Assembly (NCBI RefSeq): GCF_018130065.1
Contig: NZ_JAFCME010000013.1
Location: 1-64,000, forward strand
Reading direction: 5' to 3'
Source: Bradyrhizobium sp. AUGA SZCCT0158
Lineage (GTDB): Bacteria > Pseudomonadota > Alphaproteobacteria > Rhizobiales > Xanthobacteraceae
Length of the DNA stretch: 64,000 nucleotides
Shown: piece by piece, positions 32,603 through 41,143 of the stretch
How positions within the stretch are numbered: position 1 is the stretch's first letter
Layout of the letters: every line of letters starts with the position of its first letter
Notes under the pieces: generated by a model
The model's input: only the letters and a program-made list of their open reading frames with translations
The model's database searches: none
Told to the model about the DNA's origin: nothing
Program-made: the position numbers and the translations under genes

Positions 32603-33432
32603 GTTCCGCTCTCCATCACCGCGATGGCTTCCTCCTCGTCGGCGCCGAGATAGGCGGCGATCACCTTGGGGTCGTCGCGGACGTGTTGCGGCGTGCCCTC
32701 GGCGATCTTGACGCCGTAGTCCATCACGACGACGTGGTCGGAGATTTCCATCACCACCGACATGTCGTGCTCGATCAGGAGGATCGAGGTGCCCTGATTC
32801 GCGCGGATAGCGAGCAGCAGCTCGCTCAGGCTTGCGCTCTCCCGCGCATTCAGCCCGGCGGCCGGCTCGTCGAGGCAGAGCAGCGCCGGTTCAGTGCACA
32901 TCGCGCGCGCGATTTCGAGGCGGCGCTGGTCGCCGTAGGGCAGGTTGCCGGCGGCATCGTCGGCGCGGTCGAGCAGGCCAATGCGCTCCAGCCACGTTCG
33001 CGCCAGATCGATCGCCGCTTTCTCCGCGACGCGCCACGACGGCGCGCCGATCAGTCCGAGCAGGGTGAGGCCGGAGGCGCGCATGAGCGCATTGTGCTGT
33101 GCCACCATCAAATTCTCCAGCGCCGTCATGCCGGGAAAGAGCCGGATGTTCTGGAAGGTGCGCGCGACTTTCGCCTGCTTGGAAATCCGGAAATCGTTCA
33201 GCCGCTCGAGCTGGATGTTGCGGCCGTCATCATGCGCCAGCCGCATGCTGCCGCTGGTCGGCTTGTAGAAGCCGGTGATGCAGTTGAAGACGGTGGTCTT
33301 GCCGGCGCCGTTCGGTCCGATCAGCGCCGTGATCTTGCGCCGTTCGGCGCCGAAGGAGAGGTCGTTGACCGCGACGATGCCGCCGAAGCGCATCGACAAA
33401 TGATCGACGGAAAGGATGTGGTCGGCGCTCAT
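32599..33432 (-). CDS. livG: Liv-type ABC transporter ATP-binding protein
   Basis: 277-residue ATPase of the LivG type with Walker A GPNGAGKTT, ARTFQNIRLFPGMTALENL, signature segment LPYGDQRRLEIARA, Walker B LLCLDEPAAGLN and the LivG C-terminus. It begins ATG at 33432, overlapping the livM stop by four bases (ATGA), and is coupled to livF at its own end. Works as the heterodimer partner of LivF. Confidence 0.95.
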
Positions 33433-34754
33433 CCGTGCCCCTCCTTGACAAGGTCGGACGAGATCGCCTGGTTGCGTTCCAGGAACACGGTCGGCGCACG
33501 GTGACCGATCAGGCCGCGCGGGCGCCAGATCATCAACAGCACCATCGCCATGCCGAACACCAGCATGCGATACTGGTCGAGCCCGCGGAACAGTTCGAAG
33601 CCGCCGATCATGGCAAGCGCCGCCAGCGCCACGCCCAGCTGCGAGCCCATGCCGCCCAGCACCACGATCGCCAGCACCAGCGCCGATTCATGGAAGGTGA
33701 AGGATTCCGGGCTGATGAAGCCTTGTCTGGTCGCGAAGAACGCGCCGGCGAGCCCGCCGAACATCGCACCGGTCGCAAACGCCGTCAGTTTTGTCGTTGT
33801 CGTGTTGATGCCGAGCGCGCGGCAGGCGACTTCGTCCTCGCGCAGGGCTTCCCAGGCGCGGCCGATCGGCAGGCGGCGCAGCCGGATCGTCACCCAGTTG
33901 GTGAGCAGCGCCAGCGCCAGGATCAAATAGAACAGAAACACGATGCGGTGGGTCGGCGAGAATTCGATGCGGAGCATGGCCGCGAGCCCGTCGTCGCCGG
34001 GCGAGAGCGGAATGCCGAACATGGTCGGCCGGGGAATGCCAGTGACGCCGTTCGGACCGCCGGTTACGCTTTGCCAGTTGAGCAGGACGAGGCGGATGAT
34101 CTCGCCGAAGGCGAGGGTGACGATGGCGAGATAGTCGCCGCGCAGTCGCAGCACGGGAAAGCCGAGCAGCACACCCCAGAAGGCGGCGAGGATGCCGGCC
34201 AGCGGCAGACAGATCCAGAACGACAGCCCGAAATTGGTCGCCAGCAGCGCGTAGGAATAGGCGCCCACCGCATAGAACGCGACATAGCCGAGGTCGAGCA
34301 GGCCGGCGAGGCCGACCACGACGTTCAGCCCCCATCCCAACATCACATAGGTCAGCACCAGGATGCCGAGATCCAGAATGTAGCGCTCATTGTAGAAGAT
34401 CACCGGCACCAGAAAGGTGAAGATCAAGAGCACCGGCGCGACGAGGCGAGCCCCGAGCGAGAGCGCCGATGTCACCTGTGGCGGCACGACGCGCACGGTG
34501 CCGACCGGTCCCCACCATTGCCGCAGCAACTCGACGACGATGCTGCCGCCGAACACGGTTGCGACCATCATGGCGAGGTCGCCGAAGCGGGTCCAGTAGG
34601 TCAGTTGGCCGTCTGATCCTGCTTCGGTGCGCACGCCGATCATCAGCGAGAACAGCACCAATGCTACCAGCGCGCTGATCAGGGCCTTCTTGAAGATGAA
34701 GGCGACGCCCGGTGCGCGTGAGGTTTGCATGGCGGCGGCGGGGTTTGCGCTCAC
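33429..34754 (-). CDS. livM: Liv-type ABC permease, LivM
   Basis: 441-residue inner-membrane permease with about ten hydrophobic segments. The family core begins YILDLGILVLTYVMLGWGLN and includes VGLAGLLDLGYVAFYAVGAYS and GAFFATRQGFISPESFTF, and it ends in an Arg-rich MIWRPRGLIG. It is longer than the usual roughly 330 residues because of an N-terminal extension of about 100 residues with extra transmembrane segments, also seen in alphaproteobacterial LivM. GTG start at 34754. It starts 12 bases after livH ends. Confidence 0.92.
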   Translation of the reverse strand: MSANPAAAMQTSRAPGVAFIFKKALISALVALVLFSLMIGVRTEAGSDGQLTYWTRFGDLAMMVATVFGGSIVVELLRQWWGPVGTVRVVPPQVTSALSLGARLVAPVLLIFTFLVPVIFYNERYILDLGILVLTYVMLGWGLNVVVGLAGLLDLGYVAFYAVGAYSYALLATNFGLSFWICLPLAGILAAFWGVLLGFPVLRLRGDYLAIVTLAFGEIIRLVLLNWQSVTGGPNGVTGIPRPTMFGIPLSPGDDGLAAMLRIEFSPTHRIVFLFYLILALALLTNWVTIRLRRLPIGRAWEALREDEVACRALGINTTTTKLTAFATGAMFGGLAGAFFATRQGFISPESFTFHESALVLAIVVLGGMGSQLGVALAALAMIGGFELFRGLDQYRMLVFGMAMVLLMIWRPRGLIGHRAPTVFLERNQAISSDLVKEGHG

Positions 34755-34765
34755 GCGGCGGCCCG

Positions 34766-35683
34766 TCAGACTTTTTCGACTTCAGGCCGGCCGAGCAGGC
34801 CGGTCGGAAGGAAGATCAGGACGACGATCAGGATCGAAAACGCCGCGACGTCCTTGTATTCGACCGAGAAGTAGGCCGACCATAGCGTCTCGATCAGCCC
34901 GATCAGGAGTCCGCCCAGCATCGCGCCGGGCAGCGAGCCGATGCCGCCGAGCACGGCGGCGGTGAACGCCTTGATGCCGGCGACGAAGCCCATGAAGAAA
35001 TCGACCAGGCCGTAATAGAGCAGGTACATCATGCCGGCGACCGCGGCGAGCGCCGCGCCGATCACGAAGGTCATGGAGATGGTGCGGTCGACGTCGACGC
35101 CGAGCAGCGAGGCCATGGTCTGGTCCTGCTCGCAGGCGCGCATGTCGCGGCCGAGCCGCGTGCTCGATACCAGCCAGGTGAACAGCGCGAGCAAGACGAC
35201 GGTCGTGATCACGACGATGATCTGGATGTTGGACAATTGCACCACGAAGCCGCCGGCGCCCTCATGCAGCGTGTAGCCGCCGGTGATGATCGGCGGCACC
35301 GGTTTGACACGCGCGCCCTGCGCGACTTGGGAATAATTGGTCAGCACGAATGACATACCGATGGCTGACAGCATCGGGGCGAGGCGGAACGAATGCCGCA
35401 GCGGCCGGTAGGCGATGCGCTCCACCGTCCAGCCATACAGCGCGGTGATCGCCATCGATACCAACAGTACGACCAGCAGGATCAGGGGGATCGCGGTCAG
35501 GCCGAACGAAACCAGGATCAGGAACGTGATCAGGGCAATGAAGCCGCCGATCATGAAAATATCGCCATGGGCGAAATTGATCATGCCGACAATGCCATAG
35601 ACCATGGTGTAGCCGATGGCGATCAGGCCGTAGATCGAGCCGAGCACGAGGCCGTTGATCAGTTGCTGGGCGAAATAATCCAT
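34766..35683 (-). CDS. livH: Liv-type ABC permease, LivH
   Basis: 305-residue inner-membrane permease with eight hydrophobic segments. Motifs include GLVLGSIYGLIAIGYTMVYGIVG, INFAHGDIFMIGGF, RACEQDQTMASLLGVDVDR and AVLGGIGSLPGAMLGGLLIG. First gene of the livHMGF block. ATG at 35683. The upstream 285 bases contain no clear sigma-54 or palindromic operator. Confidence 0.93.
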   Translation of the reverse strand: MDYFAQQLINGLVLGSIYGLIAIGYTMVYGIVGMINFAHGDIFMIGGFIALITFLILVSFGLTAIPLILLVVLLVSMAITALYGWTVERIAYRPLRHSFRLAPMLSAIGMSFVLTNYSQVAQGARVKPVPPIITGGYTLHEGAGGFVVQLSNIQIIVVITTVVLLALFTWLVSSTRLGRDMRACEQDQTMASLLGVDVDRTISMTFVIGAALAAVAGMMYLLYYGLVDFFMGFVAGIKAFTAAVLGGIGSLPGAMLGGLLIGLIETLWSAYFSVEYKDVAAFSILIVVLIFLPTGLLGRPEVEKV

Positions 35684-35968
35684 GCGCTGCCGTATCTAGA
35701 GGTCAACGCGCCGAGGCCACCGGCAGCCTTGATCGACGCGTCGTATCGTTTTCTTACAGTTTGGAACCGGGGGCGGCAACAGTGGCGGCTGCGGCTTAAA
35801 GGGCTTGTACAGAGCTAGTTTTGAACTGCCGGTTCCCAGGGAGTTCCTTGGGTCACAATGCCAACACGGCTTTGCCGCGCAATCATCCCGCTGGAACCGG
35901 TGTTCCCCCGCAACCAAACTCCCGACTTCTCGTTGACTGCGACGACGTTCAACAAGGGAGATTCCCAT

Positions 35969-36130
35969 ATGAACAACCCGACCCAAAAGCCGGGCCAGCA
36001 GAACCAGAACCCGGGTCAGAAGCCCGGCCAGCAGCAGCAGGGCGGTGGTCAAAAGCCCGGTCAGCAGCAGCAGGATCCGAGCCGCCGTCAGGGCGAGCGA
36101 CCCGGCGAGATGCCGGATCAGGACCGCTAG
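35969..36130 (+). CDS. Low-complexity Pro-Gly-Gln-rich protein
   Basis: A 53-residue hydrophilic protein built from repeats of QKPGQQ(N/Q) types (for example KPGQQNQNPGQKPGQQQQ), ending in a charged tail (RRQGERPGEMPDQDR). It has AAGGGAG ten bases before its ATG and its own rho-independent terminator at 36179, so it is a genuine single-gene unit. Intrinsically disordered. I recognise the type from bradyrhizobia but not its role. Confidence 0.65.
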   Translation: MNNPTQKPGQQNQNPGQKPGQQQQGGGQKPGQQQQDPSRRQGERPGEMPDQDR

Positions 36131-36178
36131 ACTAGTTCTCAGGACCGCTGGTTCGAACATAAGCGAAAACGAAGGAAG

Positions 36179-36202
36179 GCCCCGCCGAAAGGCGGGGCTT
36201 TT
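36179..36202 (+). terminator. Rho-independent terminator
   Basis: Stem GCCCCGCC, loop GAAA, arm GGCGGGGC, then TTTT. It ends the transcript of the Pro-Gly-Gln-rich gene. Confidence 0.85.
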
Positions 36203-36230
36203 CCCGTATGCGGGGAGGCCTTGTGCTACT

Positions 36231-36335
36231 TGTCACCCCCGGGCAGAAGCGCGAAGCGCGTCTTCGCGCTAGGTGACCCGGGGGTCCATCTTTTTTCAAG
36301 GGCGATGGATTGTCGGGTCAAGCCCGGCAATGACA
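36231..36335. repeat. REP-like intergenic repeat
   Basis: GTCACCCCCGGGC near the left and TGGATTGTCGGGTCAAGCCC with CGGCAATGAC at the right. It holds nested GC-rich dyads, and its right end resembles the repeat at 38236-38320 (GGATTGCCGGGTCAAGCCCG). Confidence 0.6.
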
Positions 36336-36464
36336 TGTGTACTCCGGCCGGCTGCCGGGGCAATTAAGGTAAACAAAGGGTTTAAATTGCCGCTCGCCGT
36401 TTAAGGGAGTTACGTCGCCGTCAGCCCGCCGCCTCGAAGCGCGGCGGGACCAACGGGAAGCGAC

Positions 36465-36974
36465 ATGGCCAAACACTGGCGGCTCAGTTCACTCAGCGGC
36501 GTGCTGCTGGCGGCGTATTTCATTCCGGCCTGGACCCTGATCGCGTTCAAGATCATGGTTTCGCCGATCCACGGCCTCTACGACCGGCCCAACATTTCGC
36601 TGGCGCTGTTCGTCAGCGATCATCTGCAACTGGCGGGCGCGGCGACCGTGCGTTTCGCCTGGCTGTTGGCGCTCGGGCGGATGACGGTGGTGGCGTTCTT
36701 TGCGGTCTTCCTGGTGTTCGTGACCCGCGCTGCGATCCGCAAGAGTGGCGGCTGCAATGAGGCGCTCGGCATGGCGCTGGCGATCGGCAGCGTTATCAGC
36801 TTTGCGGGCGTGCTGATGGCGTCGCAGGCCGGTGAGACCGCCGCCCTTCGGATGCATGCGGCCGAACTGTTGATGATGCTCGGCACCGTGATCGTGATGC
36901 TGGTCGAGGCGCCGGCGCAAAAGCCGGCGGATGCCGGCGTTACATCCGGCGAGCTATCCCTTCAGCAGACCTAG
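36465..36974 (+). CDS. Hypothetical four-helix membrane protein
   Basis: 169 residues with about four hydrophobic segments (LSGVLLAAYFIPAWTLIAFK, WLLALGRMTVVAFFAVFLVF, ALGMALAIGSVISFAGVLMA, ELLMMLGTVIVMLVE). Inner-membrane protein of unknown function; no motif recognised. Its last 21 bases overlap tail-to-tail with the convergent pcaC gene. Confidence 0.75.
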   Translation: MAKHWRLSSLSGVLLAAYFIPAWTLIAFKIMVSPIHGLYDRPNISLALFVSDHLQLAGAATVRFAWLLALGRMTVVAFFAVFLVFVTRAAIRKSGGCNEALGMALAIGSVISFAGVLMASQAGETAALRMHAAELLMMLGTVIVMLVEAPAQKPADAGVTSGELSLQQT

Positions 36975-37346
36975 TTCGGCGACGATCCCTGCGGCTTCCT
37001 TGACGGCGTGGTTGGCCGCGGGCACGCCGCAATAGATCGCCTGCTGCAGGATGATCTCCTTGATATCGTCAGGCGTGAAGCCGCCTTCGGCGAGGGCCGC
37101 GCGCACATGCAGGCGGAATTCATCCCACTGCCCGAGCGCGACCATCGTGCCGATCACCAGCACGCGGCGGGTGCGATGGTCGAAATGCGGCCGGGTCCAG
37201 ATATCGCCCCAGGCATAGCGGGTGATCAGGTCCTGGAAATCGCTGTTGAACGCATTGCGGCCCGCGATCGATTTGTCGACCCATTCATTGCCGAGCACTT
37301 TTCGGCGCTGGGTCATGCCGTTCTCGCGGCGCTTGTCGTCGTCCAT
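36954..37346 (-). CDS. pcaC: 4-carboxymuconolactone decarboxylase
   Basis: 130-residue cytosolic enzyme of the beta-ketoadipate pathway, converting 4-carboxymuconolactone to 3-oxoadipate enol-lactone. Matches the family in ITRYAWGDIWTRPHFDHRTRR, GQWDEFRLHVRAAL, KEIILQQAIYCGVPAANHA. The ATG at 37346 has an excellent AAGGAGA. Last gene of pcaB-pcaD-pcaC in transcription order; a REP-like hairpin separates it from pcaD. Confidence 0.95.
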   Translation of the reverse strand: MDDDKRRENGMTQRRKVLGNEWVDKSIAGRNAFNSDFQDLITRYAWGDIWTRPHFDHRTRRVLVIGTMVALGQWDEFRLHVRAALAEGGFTPDDIKEIILQQAIYCGVPAANHAVKEAAGIVAELGLLKG

Positions 37347-37359
37347 TGCTGTCTCCTTC

Positions 37360-37436
37360 CGTCATTGCGAGCGCAGCGAAGCAATCCATCGTGCAACCAA
37401 GGAAGTATGGATTGCTTCGCTGCGCTCGCAATGACG
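37360..37436. repeat. REP-like hairpin repeat
   Basis: CGTCATTGCGAGCGCAGCGA at the left end and its reverse complement at the right, around GCAATCCAT/ATGGATTGC. Same family as 55613-55698. Located between pcaD and pcaC. Confidence 0.85.
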
Positions 37437-37440
37437 ATCG

Positions 37441-38223
37441 TTAGCGTTGCGTCAGGAAGCCGACCACCGCGTCGGTGAAGGCGTGCGGCTGCTCGACATT
37501 GGAAATATGCGCGGCGTCCAAAATCGTCATGCTGGCGCCGGGAATCTGGCTGCGGATGAATTCACCCGCCGCAACCGGCGTCGACATGTCGTGGCGTCCG
37601 GCAATCACCAGGGTCGGGCTCTTGATCTTCGGCAGCATCTCGCGGTTATCCAGCGTCGACAGCGCCTCGCAGCAGGCGAGGTAGCCCTCGACCGGCGTCG
37701 ACAGCATCATCGCCTTCATGTTGGCGGTGATCTGCGGCTCGCGTTCGCGAAAATCCGCCGTCAGCCAGCCGCCGATCACGGTGTCCGCGACCGCGGCGAT
37801 GCCGCCTTCCTTCACCGCCTTGATGCGGTTGTGCCAGTTGGTCGGGTCCGGATAGTGGCAGGCGGTGTTGGCGAGAATGAGTTTGCCGAATCTCTCCGGC
37901 GCATTGGCGCCCAGCCATTGCCCGACCATGCCGCCCATCGACAGCCCGCACCAATGCGTCTTGGCAATATTCAGATCGTCGAGGATCGCCAGCACGTCGC
38001 GGCCGAACCGCTCCATCGAATAGGGGCCGGGCGGCACGCTGGATTTGCCGTGGCCACGCCGGTCGTAGCGGATGACGCGAAACACCTCCGTGAGCGCCTT
38101 CATCTGCGGCTCCCACATCTGCATGGTCGAGCCCAGCGAATTCGACAGCATCAGCGTCGGCCCGCCGTCGCGGCCTTCGACGGAAACGTTGAGCAGGCAC
38201 CCGTCGGCGTCGATCATCGGCAT
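37441..38223 (-). CDS. pcaD: 3-oxoadipate enol-lactonase
   Basis: 260-residue alpha/beta-hydrolase that opens 3-oxoadipate enol-lactone. Motifs: SLGSTMQMWEPQM, RYDRRGHGKSSVPPGPYSMERF, nucleophile elbow GLSMGGMVGQW, Asp in IAGRHDMSTPV and His in DAAHISNVEQP. The ATG at 38223 has GAGGG upstream. It lies between pcaB and pcaC, each gap filled by a REP-like element. Confidence 0.93.
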   Translation of the reverse strand: MPMIDADGCLLNVSVEGRDGGPTLMLSNSLGSTMQMWEPQMKALTEVFRVIRYDRRGHGKSSVPPGPYSMERFGRDVLAILDDLNIAKTHWCGLSMGGMVGQWLGANAPERFGKLILANTACHYPDPTNWHNRIKAVKEGGIAAVADTVIGGWLTADFREREPQITANMKAMMLSTPVEGYLACCEALSTLDNREMLPKIKSPTLVIAGRHDMSTPVAAGEFIRSQIPGASMTILDAAHISNVEQPHAFTDAVVGFLTQR

Positions 38224-38235
38224 GGTGTTTTCCCT

Positions 38236-38320
38236 CGTCATGCGCGGGCTCGACCCGCGCATCCATCAAAAAAGATTCTATTCAAGAAGATGGATTGCCG
38301 GGTCAAGCCCGGCAATGACA
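38236..38320. repeat. REP-like hairpin repeat
   Basis: GTCATGCGCGGGCTCGACCC at the left and GGATTGCCGGGTCAAGCCCG at the right, with nested dyads. Sits between pcaB and pcaD. Confidence 0.75.
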
Positions 38321-38321
38321 T

Positions 38322-39677
38322 CTATTGAATGTCCAGTGAAGCGAGCAGGCGGTCGATCAGGGCTTGCGAGTCGCCCTGATAGGCCATCGGCTCGAACAGT
38401 TTTGCGATTGTGTCCGTGCTGAGCTGCGCGGTGACATTTGAGTCCGCGCCAATTACGTCGCGCAGATGCTTCTTTTCGGCGACCGCTTTCTTGCTGGCCG
38501 CCTCGATCACATGATGTGCGTCGCTCTTGCCGATTTTCTCGGCCAGCGCGAACGTCACCGCTTCGGCCATGATCAGCCCATCGGTTGCGTCGAGATTGGC
38601 GCGCATCCTGACGGCATCGACTTCCAGCCCCTCGGCGATGTCGACGATGGCTGCAAGAGCTCCCGAGGTGACCAGCAGCAAGGTCGGCAGGGTCGGCCAT
38701 TCCGCGTGCCAGGGGCCGGCGCTGCGTTCGTGGTCCTGGACCTGGGCGGCAAAAATCGTCGCCGCCAGATTGGGCGCCATGGTGGCGGCGGCGAGCGCGG
38801 TCGCGGCCGCCACGGGGTTGCGCTTGTGCGGCATGGTGGAGGAGCCGCCGCGGCCTTCGCCCGACGGCTCAAAGGCTTCGCCGACGTCGGTCTGCATCAT
38901 CAGGGACACATCGCGGGCGATTTTGCCGCAAGTGCCGGCGAGAATGGCGAGCACGGATGCGGCCTCCGCGATACGGTCGCGGTGGGTGTGCCAGGGCGCC
39001 TCGGGCAGCGGGAGTTTCAGCTCCTGCGCCAGTTTTTCGGCGACCAGCAATCCCTGGTCGCCGAGCGCGGCGAGCGTGCCGGCGGCGCCGCCGAACTGCA
39101 GCGCCAGCGTCTCGCTGCGCAATCGCCGCAGCCGCTTCTCCGAGCGGTGCAGAGCCGCGGCATATTCGGCAAGCTTGAGGCCGAACGGCATCGGCAGTGC
39201 ATGCTGCAGCCAGGTGCGGCCGACCACCGCGGTGTTGCGGTGCTGGCGCGCCAGTTTGGCAAAGCCGGCGATGGCGCGGGCGATGTCAGTGAGCAGCGCA
39301 TCGATGCCGGCGCGCAGGCCGAGCATGGCGCCGGTATCGATCACGTCCTGACTGGTCGCACCCCAATGCACGTAGCGCGCGGCGTCGGCGTCCAGCTTCG
39401 CCACATCAGCCGTCAGCGCCTTGACCAGCGGGATCGCGAGATTGCCGGACCGCGTCGCGGCCTCGGCCAATGCGGCAAGGTCGAATGATTCGGCCCGGCA
39501 CGCGTTCGCGATCGGGCCCGCCGCTTGGTTCGGAATAACGCCGATCACGGCTTCGGCGCGGGCCAGCGCGGCCTCGAAATCCAGCATGTTCTGCAGGCAT
39601 GCGGCATCGTCGCACACCGCGCGCATCGCGGCGCTCGACAGCATCGGGGCAAGCAGTGGGGACAGGGATGTGCTCAT
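38322..39677 (-). CDS. pcaB: 3-carboxy-cis,cis-muconate cycloisomerase
   Basis: 451-residue fumarate-lyase superfamily enzyme converting 3-carboxymuconate to 4-carboxymuconolactone. Motifs WGATSQDVIDTG, GRTWLQHALPMPFG, signature GGSSTMPHKRNP and WHAEWPTLP. First gene of the pcaB-pcaD-pcaC block. The dioxygenase genes pcaGH and a pca regulator are not within the window. It is divergent from the cox-type cluster, across an array of palindromes (39697-39760). Confidence 0.93.
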   Translation of the reverse strand: MSTSLSPLLAPMLSSAAMRAVCDDAACLQNMLDFEAALARAEAVIGVIPNQAAGPIANACRAESFDLAALAEAATRSGNLAIPLVKALTADVAKLDADAARYVHWGATSQDVIDTGAMLGLRAGIDALLTDIARAIAGFAKLARQHRNTAVVGRTWLQHALPMPFGLKLAEYAAALHRSEKRLRRLRSETLALQFGGAAGTLAALGDQGLLVAEKLAQELKLPLPEAPWHTHRDRIAEAASVLAILAGTCGKIARDVSLMMQTDVGEAFEPSGEGRGGSSTMPHKRNPVAAATALAAATMAPNLAATIFAAQVQDHERSAGPWHAEWPTLPTLLLVTSGALAAIVDIAEGLEVDAVRMRANLDATDGLIMAEAVTFALAEKIGKSDAHHVIEAASKKAVAEKKHLRDVIGADSNVTAQLSTDTIAKLFEPMAYQGDSQALIDRLLASLDIQ

Positions 39678-39696
39678 CTGTGCGGACCTAACCATC

Positions 39697-39760
39697 CCAA
39701 GTTGGCGTTGCCAACCCGGTTGGTCACACCAACCTGGGTTGGCAAATGCAACCCGGTTGG
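39697..39760. promoter_or_regulatory. Array of CCAACC/GGTTGG palindromes
   Basis: Three near-identical dyads, CCAACCCGGTTGG (39711-39723), CCAACCTGGGTTGG (39729-39742) and CAACCCGGTTGG (39749-39760), have centres about 18.5 bases apart. A shorter CCAAGTTGG lies at 39697-39705. It lies in the 247-base gap between divergent pcaB and coxG, as expected for a cooperative regulator array. The regulator is not identified. Confidence 0.55.
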
Positions 39761-39924
39761 CGGTATCCCGGTCACAACACCGGCCGCCAAAATTTGCGGC
39801 ATTGCGGCGATCCCGGTTGGGCTTTGCGAATATGCATCGCTCATTGTCCCAGGGCGGCCTTTCCTTCTGCGCGGCCGTGCATTACTTGGGAGAACAGTTT
39901 TGAAGCGTTACGGGAGACACCACC

Positions 39925-40371
39925 ATGGCCATGACGATGAACGGCGAAGTCCAGCTTGCGGCGTCGCGCGAGGCCGTGTGGGCCAAATTGAACGATCCGG
40001 AAGTGCTGAAGGTCTGCATCCCCGGCTGCGAGGAGCTGGAAAAGACCGACGAGCATGGCTTCCGCGCCACCGCGAAAATGAAGGTCGGGCCGGTCTCCGC
40101 CCGCTTCAAGGGCAAGGTCACGCTGAGCGATCTCGACCCGCCCAACGGCTACAAGATCTCGGGCGAGGGCGAGGGTGGCGTGGCCGGTTTCGCCAAGGGC
40201 GGCGCCACGGTGGCGCTGGCCGAAAAGGATGGCGGCACCTTGCTGAGCTATAATGTCGAGGCCCAGATCGGCGGCAAGCTGGCCCAGCTCGGACAGCGCC
40301 TGATCAATGGTTCGGCCAAGAAACTGGCCGACGAATTCTTCGCCAATTTCGCCAAGGCGGTGCAGGGTTGA
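39925..40371 (+). CDS. coxG: CoxG-like SRPBCC protein
   Basis: 148-residue protein of the CoxG family, with a START-like hydrophobic pocket (MNGEVQLAASREAVWAKLND, KVCIPGCEELEKTDEHGF, VKVGPVSARFKGKV-type) that in CO-oxidising bacteria aids membrane attachment or assembly of CO dehydrogenase. A short C-terminus replaces the usual anchor, so this one may be soluble. Good RBS GGGAGA. First gene of the cox-type cluster, separated from coxS by 221 bases that hold a second promoter. Confidence 0.85.
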   Translation: MAMTMNGEVQLAASREAVWAKLNDPEVLKVCIPGCEELEKTDEHGFRATAKMKVGPVSARFKGKVTLSDLDPPNGYKISGEGEGGVAGFAKGGATVALAEKDGGTLLSYNVEAQIGGKLAQLGQRLINGSAKKLADEFFANFAKAVQG

Positions 40372-40498
40372 TCCCGGATTGAGGCTTGGCAGCCTCCTGG
40401 CCCCGTCCAAGATTCCCGCCTCAAGTCCAGCCCGAATATCCCGTCAAGAGTCCCGCTAAGCCGCATCTGGCCATGCCGGAAGTGAGTGACTGCCAAGG

Positions 40499-40527
40499 TT
40501 GCTCATTGCCGGGATGGCCCATATTAT
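40499..40527 (+). promoter_or_regulatory. Sigma-70-like promoter for coxS operon
   Basis: TTGCTC (40499-40504), a 17-base spacer, TATTAT (40522-40527), 65 bases before the coxS ATG. Suggests that coxS and downstream genes can be transcribed apart from coxG. Confidence 0.45.
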
Positions 40528-40592
40528 GGCCTTGGAACGATTTTAAACGCCTGCGCAGCCGATATGCGGCAGTGCAGCTCAAGAGAGTGCTG

Positions 40593-41078
40593 ATGGCCAA
40601 GATTTCCCTGATCGTGAACGGCAATCCCGTAAACGCCAATGTCGACCCCCGTACCCTCCTGGTCCAGTTTCTCCGCGAAAACCTGCGGCTGACGGGCACC
40701 CATGTCGGCTGCGATACCTCGCAGTGCGGCGCCTGCGTCGTCCATCTCGACGGCAAGGCGGTCAAATCCTGCACCACGCTGGCGGTCATGGCCGACGGCC
40801 ATGAAGTGCGGACCATCGAGGGCCTGGCCGCCGACGGCGCACCGTTGCATCCGATGCAGGAAGCCTTCCGCGAGCACCACGGGCTGCAATGCGGCTTCTG
40901 CACCCCCGGCATGATCATGACCGCGGTCGATTTGGTGCACCGCAAAGGCAACGACCTTTCGGACCACGTCATTCGCGAAGAGCTCGAAGGCAATCTGTGC
41001 CGCTGCACCGGCTATCAGAACATCGTGACCTCGATCGCCGCCGGCGCCAAGGCGATGGCCAAATCCGACCTTGCTTAA
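40593..41078 (+). CDS. coxS: CO dehydrogenase-type iron-sulfur subunit
   Basis: 161-residue small subunit of molybdenum hydroxylases. An N-terminal plant-type [2Fe-2S] domain (CDTSQCGACVVHLDG) and a C-terminal all-helical [2Fe-2S] domain (CGFCTPGM and NLCRCTGY) provide two clusters that pass electrons from the molybdenum centre to the flavin subunit. ATG at 40593. The next gene is coxM; the large molybdopterin subunit coxL normally expected in this neighbourhood is missing. The stop codon lies within a short tandem repeat (41061-41101). Confidence 0.9.
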   Translation: MAKISLIVNGNPVNANVDPRTLLVQFLRENLRLTGTHVGCDTSQCGACVVHLDGKAVKSCTTLAVMADGHEVRTIEGLAADGAPLHPMQEAFREHHGLQCGFCTPGMIMTAVDLVHRKGNDLSDHVIREELEGNLCRCTGYQNIVTSIAAGAKAMAKSDLA

Positions 41079-41101
41079 ATCCGACCTGGCTTAAGTCCGC
41101 C
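41061..41101 (+). repeat. 16-bp tandem repeat at coxS end
   Basis: AAATCCGACC plus TTGCTT, then AAATCCGACC plus TGGCTT, then a decayed third copy AAGTCCGCCT. The unit spans the coxS stop codon and fills the coxS-coxM junction. Confidence 0.7.
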
Positions 41102-41143
41102 TCGCATCATCGAATTCATCGCGACCGCGATCAGGAAGTCCTC

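Larger units (their letters stand above)
36131..36464. other. Terminator and intergenic repeat region
   Basis: Holds a terminator (36179-36202) and a REP-like element (36231-36335). No gene is evident. The AT-rich 36361-36400 may carry the promoter for the membrane protein at 36465. Confidence 0.5.
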
